64,000 nucleotides of DNA, taken from assembly GCA_009746045.1 (NCBI GenBank), contig RPFO01000667.1, positions 3,771,273 through 3,835,272 on the forward strand. Reading direction: 5' to 3'. The stretch is from Mesostigma viride. Its lineage: Eukaryota; Streptophyta; Mesostigmatophyceae; Mesostigmatales; Mesostigmataceae. How positions within the stretch are numbered: the stretch's first letter is position 1; every line of letters starts with the position of its first letter. Under the pieces are notes generated by a model. That model ran no database searches. It worked only from the letters and a program-made list of their open reading frames with translations, and was not told the DNA's origin. This document shows, piece after piece, positions 12,201 to 20,800 of the stretch. Position numbers and translations under genes: made by a program.

Positions 12201-15200
12201 CAAGGAGGACACGACAACGGAAGGGAAGGAGGGAGGGGGCAGTGGACTCGTCAGGCAGGCAAGGAGGACGTGACAACGAAAGTGATTGAGGGAGGGAGCG
12301 AATCGTCGGGGGGGCTGCGGGAGGGATGACGGGTGGGCAGGCGGCTGGAAGGTCACCTGAGAACCGCAAAACTACCTGACACACATACAGAGACGGAGAG
12401 GGAGGGAGGGAGGGAGGGAGGGAGGGAGGGAGGGAGGGAGGGAGGGAGGGAGGAGGGAGGGAGGGAGGGAGGGAGGGAGGGAGGGAGGGAGGGAGGAGGG
12501 AGGGAGGGAGGGAGGGAGGAGGGAGGGAGGGAGGGAGGGAGGGAGGAGGAGGGAGGGAGGGAGGGAGGGAGGGAGGAGGGAGGGAGGGAGGGAGGGAGGG
12601 AGGGGGAGGAGGGAGGGAGGAGGGAGGGAGGGAGGGAGGGAGGGAGGGAGGGAGGGAGGGAGGGAGGGAGGAGGGAGGGAGGGAGGGAGGGAGGGAGGGA
12701 GGGAGGAGGAGGGAGGGAGGGAGGGAGGGAGGGAGGAGGGAGGGAGGAGGAGGGAGGGAGGGAGGGAGGGAGGAGGGAGGGAGGGAGGAGGAGGGAGGGA
12801 GGGAGGGAGGGAGGGAGGAGGGAGGGAGGGAGGGAGGAGGGAGGGAGGGAGGGAGGGAGGGAGGGAGGGAGGGAGGGAGGAGGAGGGAGGGAGGGAGGGA
12901 GGGAGGGAGGGAGGGAGGGAGGGAGGGAGGGAGGGAGGGAGGGAGGGAGGGAGGGAGGGAGGGAGGGAGGGAGGGAGGGAGGGAGGGAGGGAGGGAGGGA
13001 GGGAGGGAGGGAGGGAGGGAGGGCAACTGCCCTTGGCCAAGGCATGTCACCCCCGTTGCAAGTCAAGGTGACGTCGGCACAGCCTCTGCTGCCCATAGAA
13101 GATGGAAAGGCCCCGCTGCACGATCAGAATCCTGAATCCATTAATCCCAGGAGTAAAGATGAATTGAAAAACAGAATGCGGTAACATGTTACCGGAGTAG
13201 TGCAAATGGGCAGCATGCCGCAGTACCAGCCCACACAGTACTGTATGCCAGCTGGACTCACGCCGCTAACCACGGGGACATGTGCCTGTCCTCGCATTGC
13301 AACAAATGCATTCAGGGGCGAGAAACCACCTCGTGAGGCAAGCTACTATTTCACGTACTTGCACCGCCGATGGCACTGCTGCCACCTCCTCCCGTGCTGC
13401 CACCTGTCACGCTGCCGCCACTGGACGAGCCTACCGTGCCGCCCCGGACAGCACCCTGGGTGGGGCTGCCCCCGCCTGTCGCAGCCATGGCCAGGAGGCC
13501 TTGATTAGAGTCCCCAGCATGTGATGCGGATCCAGCAGGCGTGTCGTCCCATGCTGATGCAGGCGTGTCATCCCATGCTGATGCAGGCGTGTCGTCCCCT
13601 GATGCCGCCCCGGTCACAGCATGCAGCCACGCACGCACATGGGTGAATGGCTATCACACACGTGGAAAGGGCCTGGGCATCAAAAAAGTCTCCACGATGG
13701 TAATTCGGTTCATCTACCCGAAGACTGCGTCACATGAGCATCAGTCCTCAGTGGGATGGGAGCGCGATGAGATGGATGGATCTAGCTGTCTAGCTTCTAG
13801 TTACTGGGGGATTGGATGGCCATCCTTACCACGACAATGTGAGCGTGGGAGGGATACAGGTGGATGCGTGGACATGAACGGGGGAAAGGGTTGCAGACAG
13901 GATGGGGCGGTACTGTAGGGAAGACGGTCGCAGACAGGATGGGGCGTCACAGTAGGGAAGACGGTCGCAGACAGGATGGGGCGTTACAGTAGGGAAGACG
14001 GTCGAGAAAGGATGGGGCATTACAGTAGGGAAGACGGTCGAGAAAGGATGGGGCGTCACAGTAGGGAAGACGGTCGCAGACAGGATGGGGCTGTACAGTA
14101 GGGACGACGGTCGCAGACAGGATGGGGCGTGACAGTAGGGAAGACGGTTGCAGACAGGATGGGGCTGTACAGTAGGGAAGACGGTTGCAGACAGGATGGG
14201 GCGTGACAGTAGGGAAGACGGTTGCAGATAGGATGGGGCTGTACAATAGGGAAGACGGTCGCAGACAGGATGGGGCGTCACAGTAGGGACGACGGTCGCA
14301 GACAGGATGGGGCGTCACAGTAGGGAAGACGGTCGCAGACAGGATGGGGCGTTACAGTAGGGAAGACGGTCGCAGACAGGATGGGGCTGTACAGTAGGGA
14401 AGACGGTCGCAGATAGGAGGGGGCTGTACAGTAGGGAAGACGGTCGCAGACAGGATGGGGCTGTACAGTAGGGAAGACGGTCGCAGACAGGATGGGGCGT
14501 TACAGTAGGGAAGACGGTCGCAGATAGGATGGGGCTGTACAGTAGGGAAGACGGTCGCAGACAGGATGGGGCTGTACAGTAGGGACGACGGTCGCAGACA
14601 GGATGGGGCATTACAATAGGGAAGACGGTCGCAGACAGGATGGGGCTGTACAGTAGGGACGACGGTCGCAGACAGGATGGGGCGTCACAGTAGGGAAGAC
14701 GGTCGCAGACAGGATGGGGCGTCACAGTAGGGAAGACGGTCGCAGACAGGATGGGGCTGTACAGTAGGGAAGACGGTCGCAGACAGGATGGGGCGTTACA
14801 GTAGGGAAGACGGTCGCAGACAGGATGGGGCTGTACAGTAGGGAAGACGGTCGCAGACAGGATGGGGCTGTACAGTAGGGACGACGGTCGCAGACAGGAT
14901 GGGGCATTACAATAGGGAAGACGGTCGCAGACAGGATGGGGCTGTACAGTAGGGACGACGGTCGCAGACAGGATGGGGCATTACAATAGGGAAGACGGTC
15001 GCAGACAGGAGGGGGCTGTACAGTAGGGACGACGGTCGCAGACAGGATGGGGCGTCACAGTAGGGAAGACGGTCGCAGACAGGATGGGGCGTTACAGTAG
15101 GGAAGACGGTCGCAGACAGGATGGGGCGTTACAGTAGGGAAGACGGTCGCAGACAGGATGGGGCTGTACAGTAGGGAAGACGGTCGCAGATAGGAGGGGG

Positions 15201-16653
15201 CTGTACAGTAGGGAAGACGGTCGCAGACAGGATGGGGCGTCACAGTAGGGAAGACGGTCGCAGACAGGATGGGGCGTTACAATAGGGAAGACGGTCGCAG
15301 ACAGGATGGGGCGTCACAGTAGGGAAGACAGTCGCCGACAGGATGGGGCTGTACAGTAGGGAAGACGGTCGCAGACAGGATGGGGCGTTACAGTAGGGAA
15401 GACGGTCGCAGACAGGATGGGGCTGTACAGTAGGGAAGACGGTCGCAGATAGGAGGGGGCTGTACAGTAGGGAAGACGGTCGCAGACAGGATGGGGCGTC
15501 ACAGTAGGGAAGACGGTCGCAGACCGGATGAGGCGTCACAGTAGGGAAGACGGTCGCAGATAGGAGGGGGCTGTACAGTAGGGAAGACGGTCGCAGACAG
15601 GATGGGGCGTCACAGTAGGGAAGACGGTCGCAGATAGGAGGGGGCTGTACAGTAGGGAAGACGGTCGCAGACAGGATGGGGCGGTACAGTTGGGACGACG
15701 GTCGCAGACAGGATGGGGCATTACAATAGGGAAGACGGTCGCAGACAGGATGGGGCGTCACAATAGGGAAGACGGTCACAGACAGGAGGGGGCTGTACAA
15801 TAGGGAAGACATTGTCAGTGGGGGACGCATGACCGCACGCGAAAATGCCCGTGGGATATCACAAATTATGTCTGTGGCCTATTTGCAGCGCGTCCCTCTG
15901 CCATCTGTCACCTTTACGCGCATGCAGGGGCCCCTCACACACCATGATAGATACTACATCGCCATGCCTGGGAGGAAATAGGGGGTTGCTTTGCGAAGCC
16001 GTAGAGCATCATAACTGGAAGGGAATATTACGACTGGAAGGACATACCATCACTGGAAGGAAGTAGGGTGGTTAGGAGGGGATAGTACCATAGGGCGGGA
16101 GAAAAAGAAATTCTAGTACACTGTCAAAAGTATGTGGCTTTCCTAGTATTCTGAGGTGAGTTACCATCGACGAACCATGTAAGGTTGTCGGCACGTTGTA
16201 TACCGAATCAGGAAGACATGCTGCTTTGGGGAGTTCTGAGGGGGCCAAGGGAGCTTAGGATGGCAGTGGTGGTGGCAGGGCAAGGGGCTTCGCCATGCGC
16301 GGTCTCATGCTTTAAAGTCCGGACACCTCCCCTCCAGTGAACATGGACTGGGTTTGTCAGAGGGGGGGAAGGGAATCCCGTACATCCAGCAAGAGCCAGT
16401 GTAGTGCCCCGTTCCAAATAACGCTACTAGCGAGCGATGCTGCTTTTACCAAAACCTCTTTATGAGCAGCAACCACGTCCAGGAACGGAAAAACATCATT
16501 TGTCTTACCGGTTAAGCTGTTCGAAGATGTAGTCGGGCGCAGAGACGAAGGCTGCGAGGTTGGTGTGCTCGGCAGGTATAAGAGTGTGCGTAGTATGACA
16601 ACCACTAGGGCGACAGCGAGGAGTAGGCGCACGGACCGAAGCGGACTGGTCAT
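3218..16653 (-). CDS. GT29 sialyltransferase-like protein, 9 exons, complete
   Basis: I rebuilt this gene from exon to exon. Exons (minus): 16653-16509, 13598-13359, 11728-11575, 10657-10555, 9322-9220, 7911-7808, 7160-6972, 4589-4500, 3301-3218. They total 1,212 bp (403 residues plus TAA), all phases agree and every intron is GT..AG. Residues 3-27 form a type II signal anchor after MTSPLR; a Ser/Gly/Asp-rich stem follows. Sialylmotif L starts at C199 ([16 protein letters not shown], then [14 protein letters not shown] and DVGRKTT). Sialylmotif S spans exons 7-8 ([14 protein letters not shown], then [10 protein letters not shown] with C348), motif III is YHYFD at 369-373, and motif VS is HHSFDFA at 381-387. 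The two cysteines that pair in the family are present. The VS glutamate (H-x4-E) is replaced by alanine, so acceptor, donor or activity may differ. It is expected to be a Golgi-lumen transferase. Exons 4-9 are anchored by motifs; exons 1-3 rest on phase and composition. An in-frame ATG at 16689 is an alternative start. Confidence 0.9.
4103..4226. repeat. long imperfect hairpin
   Basis: CCTTTGCCACTCGGCTCTAAGGATC near 4110-4137 is matched by an imperfect inverted copy near 4192-4222, with about 55 bp between. It lies in intron 8 of the GT29 gene and may be a small MITE remnant. Confidence 0.5.
4291..4526 (-). repeat. copies of the exon 8 donor region (GT29 intron 8)
   Basis: The true exon 8/intron 8 junction has CTTTGTCAAAGTAA at 4505-4518 just inside the exon. 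The same 14 bases recur at 4309-4322 with the adjacent CCTC of the junction, and a second partial copy of the donor sequence (CATGCACCTCAGC) is near 4433. Both extra copies lie in the intron, downstream of the donor. Confidence 0.7.
4604..4660. repeat. CATGCCGTGC-type short tandem repeat
   Basis: Degenerate 10-bp repeats of the type CATGCCRTGC lie in intron 7 of the GT29 gene just upstream of exon 8. Confidence 0.6.
4910..4984. repeat. 75-bp inverted-repeat element
   Basis: CACTGTACCGA at 4910-4920 is perfectly inverted as TCGGTACAGTG at 4974-4984. It lies in intron 7 of the GT29 gene and could be a very small MITE; no target duplication is obvious. Confidence 0.45.
6203..6983 (-). repeat. 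copies of the exon 7 end in GT29 intron 7, with a 12-bp minisatellite
   Basis: The exon 7/intron 7 junction (exon ends at 6972) contains ACCTGCATAAGAAA on the plus strand at 6970-6983. Exact copies occur at 6862-6875 and 6311-6324, a close one at 6204-6215, and the neighbouring exon bases (AACCCGCTCAT) are also copied near 6770 and 6890. Between 6355 and 6655 lies a 12-bp minisatellite, AGTAGTRTTACC, of about 25 units. Open frames through it (NTTG repeats) are artefacts of the multiple-of-three unit. Confidence 0.8.
8120..9226 (-). repeat. donor-derived degenerate repeats, GT29 intron 5
   Basis: The exon 5 donor reads ACTCACGGTTGCAGAA on the plus strand at 9214-9229. An exact 16-base copy is at 8131-8146, and many diverged ones (CACTCACGGTTGCAAAAG-like, spaced roughly 24-27 bp) fill 8120-8460 and 8960-9213. 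The segment in between looks unique. The copies point the same way as the real donor. Confidence 0.8.
9597..9705. repeat. G-rich minisatellite
   Basis: Units of the type TGGGGATGGGYGGGGG lie in intron 4 of the GT29 gene. Consecutive G runs could form G-quadruplexes on the plus strand, which is the non-template strand for leftward... reading genes only in the antisense sense; the transcript itself would be C-rich. Confidence 0.7.
10170..10554 (-). repeat. donor-derived minisatellite, GT29 intron 4
   Basis: The exon 4 donor and the next intron bases are GTAAGCAAGCA (TGCTTGCTTAC on the plus strand at 10544-10554). The same 11-mer occurs exactly at 10484-10494, 10462-10472 and 10441-10451, and diverged units of about 24 bp with TTAATTA spacers continue to 10170. 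The last 45 bp of exon 4 together with the donor are also copied once, at about 10484-10530, so a second plausible donor follows the first by about 60 bp. Confidence 0.85.
10690..10830. repeat. 30-bp tandem repeat, ~5 copies
   Basis: Units of the type CATGTCACCCATGCACATA followed by an AGAGG-like end repeat about every 30 bp in intron 3 of the GT29 gene, next to the acceptor of exon 4. Confidence 0.75.
11138..11416. repeat. 8-bp (CCCCCAAG)n array, GT29 intron 3
   Basis: About 24 pure CCCCCAAG units are followed by CCCCCACG variants. The edge of the array contains ACGTCCCCAAACCCC (11402-11416), which is identical to 11552-11566, the sequence 9 bp inside intron 3 from the exon 3 donor. The array therefore looks grown from donor-proximal sequence. 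The minus strand, which is the sense strand of the gene, is GGGGG-rich and can form G-quadruplexes in the transcript. Confidence 0.85.
12107..12290. repeat. 59-60-bp tandem repeat, ~3 copies
   Basis: GGGCAGTGGGCTCGTCAGGC recurs near 12119, 12178 and 12238, with AAGGAGG following. It lies in intron 2 of the GT29 gene next to the GGGA array. Confidence 0.8.
12393..13023. repeat. (GGGA)n homopurine array, 630 bp, GT29 intron 2
   Basis: GGGA tetranucleotides are interrupted by occasional GGA triplets. The plus strand is pure purine, so the pre-mRNA made from the minus strand carries 630 nt of (UCCC)n. Long open frames here (Pro/Ser on minus, Glu/Gly/Arg on plus) are simple-repeat artefacts. Confidence 0.97.
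13535..13600 (-). repeat. 24-bp repeat inside GT29 exon 2
   Basis: Three near-identical 24-bp units (CATGCTGATGCAGGCGTGTC) encode DDTPASAW-type repeats in the stem region of the sialyltransferase-like protein. The unit is a multiple of three, so the frame is kept. Confidence 0.7.
13726..13810 (-). repeat. LINE 3' tail remnant
   Basis: The segment GACTGCGTCACATGAGCATCAGTCCTCAG and the following bases match the 3' tail of the RTE-like LINE in minus orientation. It lies in intron 1 of the GT29 gene directly before the 37-bp array. Confidence 0.65.
13886..15810. repeat. 37-bp minisatellite, ~52 copies, GT29 intron 1
   Basis: The unit is CAGTAGGGAAGACGGTCGCA followed by GACAGGATGGGGCGTCA, about 52 tandem copies. 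Variation is concentrated at a few sites: CGTCACA/CGTTACA/CTGTACA/CATTACA, GGAAG/GGACG, and ACAGGATGG/ATAGGAGGG. Because 37 is not a multiple of three, open frames through it cycle through all phases and are not genes. The similarity of CTGCGACCG in the unit to CTGCGCCCG near the exon 1 donor is suggestive only. Confidence 0.97.
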
Positions 16654-17884
16654 CTCCTTAGACTGCTGACCATGAATGGAAGCCAGCATTTGTAATCATT
16701 GCCCTGTGCGCTGCTCAGGGGTCGCCGCTATCTCGTGGATGCATGTCCCCATTTGCTGATCACGACTCGTGATGCATGCATCTTCGTTTTTGGGTACAGA
16801 AATAGTGCCTGCTTGGAACGCGCTGCAGCGCAAGTAAGAAAGGCGCCGCAAATATAGCAGTTTGTAAACTGTCGCCCTACTTCGTTTCTAGGTGCAACCA
16901 CGCCTGTGTCACAACAATAAGCCACACTCTACTTGCATGCATTACTTCGTTTTTCGAGCCCAATCACGAACGCAGAAACATACAGCATTTGTGGTGAGTC
17001 CTGACCTTTTAATTCACGCTGTGGACATTGGGTATATAAGTGCGGGGCATTTTTTTCCATTCGCAAATCGGGTTAGAGGATAATTAACTGGTGACGCCAT
17101 GGATGGCGAACACTTTTTCGCCCCTTAGCGTCCTGCCACGTGACAAACAGCTGGTTGACCAGCTGTTGTTGTTGTTGTTGGTTAATGGACTGTTAACCCC
17201 TGGTCATGGTTACCAACGCCGCACATGGGCAGAGATTTTGAAACGGCCGAGGGATGACAACTGAAGGGCTCTGATTTTTATTCTGCATGCGCAACCTCCG
17301 AACTCATTACTCATGTTACATAGTAGAAACCACTCACTAGGAAGAATAACTACTATTTTTAGTATAAAAAGTTCACAGCCGGTACCGATGCTAGTAGCTT
17401 TGATGGAGCCAGCACGACGGAGGAATTAGTGCCCACTGTCCTCTGCCCATCGGTGCCATGGCGCCAGTAGCGGTAGGGTAAAAATCCTGTCACCTTCCTG
17501 CTATGGTCGATCATACTGTATGTCACTTCGACTGTTGACATAAATGCTCAGTTTCTCTGGGCGGTCGAAAGGGAAAGCCGGATTTAAGCTCGGATGTTGG
17601 CTTGGGGCATTGCTTTTCTTGAGAGGACTAGGACAGAGAATTAATTAGTTGTTTGAATTGTCTAATTGACGAGACCCACTAGCTAGGGTTTCCTTGGCCC
17701 TGCCAATTGCTGCAATTAGGAGCCAAGTGCAGCGCCAGCATTGAGTTGACTGGTATAGAAGCAGATGTGATATGGCAAAAGACTACAAGTGACGACGTGT
17801 TTTTAGAAAGAGAGCTCTGTGTGGAAAGTTGCAAGAAAAAAAATTGGTACGGGCCCGCCGTCCTCAGTGATACTTATACAGATC
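16654..17884. promoter_or_regulatory. divergent intergenic region, GT29 and peroxiredoxin
   Basis: The two complete genes face away from each other across 1.23 kb. TATAAAAA at 17363-17370 and TATATAAG near 17033 on the plus strand are possible TATA boxes for the peroxiredoxin gene, though distant from its ATG. A copy of the (GTT)n/CCGCACATGGGCAG repeat sits at 17166-17260. No coding signal was found. Confidence 0.4.
17166..17260 (+). repeat. (GTT)n-CCGCACATGGGCAG repeat, copy 1
   Basis: A short GTT run, then ACGCCGCACATGGGCAGAGA and AACGGCCGAGGG. Related copies are at 35,073-35,150 (plus), 48,765-48,850 (minus) and 55,757-55,815 (plus). Confidence 0.65.
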
Positions 17885-20800
17885 ATGACGATTGATGTCG
17901 GGGACAAGGTGACCGGATTTGGCCACGCAAAATCAACTATCAACCTTGCAGCCATCGAATTTATGGGGGTTATGCGGAGCATCGGTTGTAATTACTAATG
18001 TGGAGTTTCCTCCTCTCGGTAGCTTTTCAAGTTCCTACTCGATCGATCGCTAGCTAAGGTGCTAGTTACAAACGTGCTTATATATATATATATATATATG
18101 CCCCCGCGGCCCCGCCTGCCACAGATTCCTGACGTCACGCTCAATTACTTCGACGCAAATGGCGAAATGCGCTCAATCTCCACAAGCGCCCTGACCGCTG
18201 GAAAGAAAGTTGTGCTTTTCGCCGGTACGTAAGACGCATACGGCGTGATCTCTTCAAAGCCGCCATCTTCCCTACGTGTTGTTCTACGATCGACCAGACG
18301 TGCTTGATTTGCGAGCCCTAACGCGTTATTCTCTTCTTCCTCCTGCCAGTGCCAGGCGCGTTCACCCCCACATGCAGCATGAAGCACCTCCCCGGGTATC
18401 TGGAACTGGCTGGCGAGATCAAAGCGAAAGGTCTGTTTTTGGTTAAGCGCTGCATGGGCCAGCTGAAGCCACTTGGAGTGCGAGGGACATAGGCAGTGGT
18501 AGTATTCCATTCCGTTCCGTTCCATTCCGTTCAATTATATTCCGTTCCATTCCGTTCCATTCCGTTCCATTCCATTCCATTCATGATCCCATGCTCCTTT
18601 GATGTTTTCCACTGCGGCTTCCTTTGAGAACGAGTTCCCGCCATGACGTGTCACAATTATCCCGTGTTCCTCGATGTGTTCCTTTGATGTGGCCCTTGGA
18701 TGACGTATTCCCGCGAGGACCTGCTCCTTTGATGTGGCCCTTATTCGTTCCACGCACCGAGGATGTGTTCCTTTGATTGTGGCCCTTATTCGTTCCCCCG
18801 AGGACGTGTTTCTTTGGCGTGTTTCTTTGATGTGGCCCTTATTCGTTCCACCAAGGACGCGTTTTTTTTTATTACACGTTCCATCACGTGTTGCATACAG
18901 CGTCTCTTCGTTGAAGCATCCCCTCGACGACGCGGCACTCCAGGGGCGTTCTATAGTGGGGTTTGAAAGCCACATGATTCTTGACCCTGCTGCCTTGACC
19001 AGGCCGCGCTGTTGACGAGCCGTAGGGAGTAGTAGGTGGGCAGGGAAGGACAGTTGGTGTAGCAACGAAGTCCGCAAACCCTAGACCTCGTGAAGGCTAC
19101 CTGTATAGCCTCACCAACCATTGTAGTTATACAGTGGTATCGGCCGCATAACCAATGCAAATGAGCCTGTAAGGTGTGCCTTGCTCCCACGGAGTGACAT
19201 GTCATGCCGACTTTGGCAGCGAATGGGCCTGGGAGGTGGCAGTACCGTAGTGGTCAAAATCACTTTGCGACAAACCTCTTTGCGAATCGACCTCGCAAAC
19301 TACATTTCAGGGGCTTCATTTTGGGTCGCAAAGTTCAAAACTTACCGCGTCGCGCCTGCGCCGTGCCGCACGCAGACAGGTAGAACAAACGCGTGGCGCC
19401 AAAACTTTCGCGCCTTTTGTCACTTGTCATGCGAAAGCCAAAGGCTTGTGCAGCCATGCACGTTGTCCTGGCACGATGGCAGAAGAGCGGGGAGGCCGGC
19501 AGGCCAGCAGGCTTGACTGCCTGCTGGCCTATAAATTTACAACATCAGTCGAGTACCTGCCACTGACCATAAACAAGTCGATGGGCTCGCAAACCTAAAA
19601 CTTTGCCTTCATTTTGGGTCGCAAACTATAAATTTCACCCTGTTTTTGGGTCGCAAAGTAGGTTTGTCGCAAAGTGATTTTGACCACTACGGTAGTTATT
19701 GGTCAGTGCACATCACTGGGTGGTGGTGGCCACAATTATTTGCGATGTGGCCCTTTGTCTCACCAGTTATAATATCTTTTATAGCCATCTTGTTCACTTC
19801 TACAGTGATCCTACCTTGCCCTTTTTTATCCCATGTCATCACGCGAATACTCTCGGGTTGGGGCATGATACAGACGATCCTTGTCTGTTGTTGACTTTTG
19901 TGTAGTGTTTTTTTCTAATGCGATTAGCATAGTACTCCATCGCATGCCTCTGCGCATGACACGCAAGTACTTACTTACTTGGTCACGCGAAGCACCACCA
20001 AGCTTCCAGAACACACTGATGAGTACTATTTGAAGTTCGTAGCTCACAGTTATAGCCTGTGGTGGGAAACGGGAGAAGAGAAACCTAGTTGCGCATCCAG
20101 CGGATGCCTTTGTGCCTCACTATGATTGCTTGCGGCAGCAAGGGATGGGTGGCTTCTATTCACAGATAGTTGTTATAAACGATCACTACCCTCAATAAGA
20201 CTCGCTATGATTGCAGATGGCATTGAGGAATGGGTGCTTCCCACAACTCTCCTCTTAAAGTGCCTAATGGGCATAAGAGGGCATAGAATGGGCTTGCTGG
20301 TGCTCCCCGCCCCCACTACGGAGACGTAGGCACGCGGCTAGATACTACCTATATAATATTGGAGTACCCATTAAATAGCACATACCTATAAGTAATAGCA
20401 TAGTCAAGAAGTCTCTACCATCACGCTTCTTAGCCACATGATTAGCCAGTAGAGCGATTACACCTTTGCACTAGTTTCTACTTCGATGGCTAAACGGAGA
20501 CAGTTTACTTTACGGTACGCTTGGCTCCGTTTTGCTTTCTGCCTGCGTCTTTGCGGCCACACCGTGCAGGTGTCGACACCGTGGCGTGTGTGGCCGTAAA
20601 TGATGCGCATGTGATGAACGCGTGGAGCAAGTCTGTGGGGGCGGCGGGCAAGGTGAGCCGCACACACAGGGGCGATATGGCTGTCATGCACATGGACAGG
20701 GCGGCAAACCATTCATTATTCATAACGCATAATTTCTCATGCCGGAAGATTGTGTAAGGACGTTCCTGTGGAAGTTGTGGGGCATTTCCTACCCTGTGGG

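Noticed and set aside
12133-13184. Long Pro/Ser or Glu/Gly/Arg proteins at the GGGA array
   Set aside because: Stop-free simple repeat open in several frames; it lies in an intron.
13886-15810. CRISPR-like array of 37-bp repeats
   Set aside because: There are no spacers: units are directly adjacent and the variable positions are point changes. The host is a eukaryote and this is a minisatellite within an intron.
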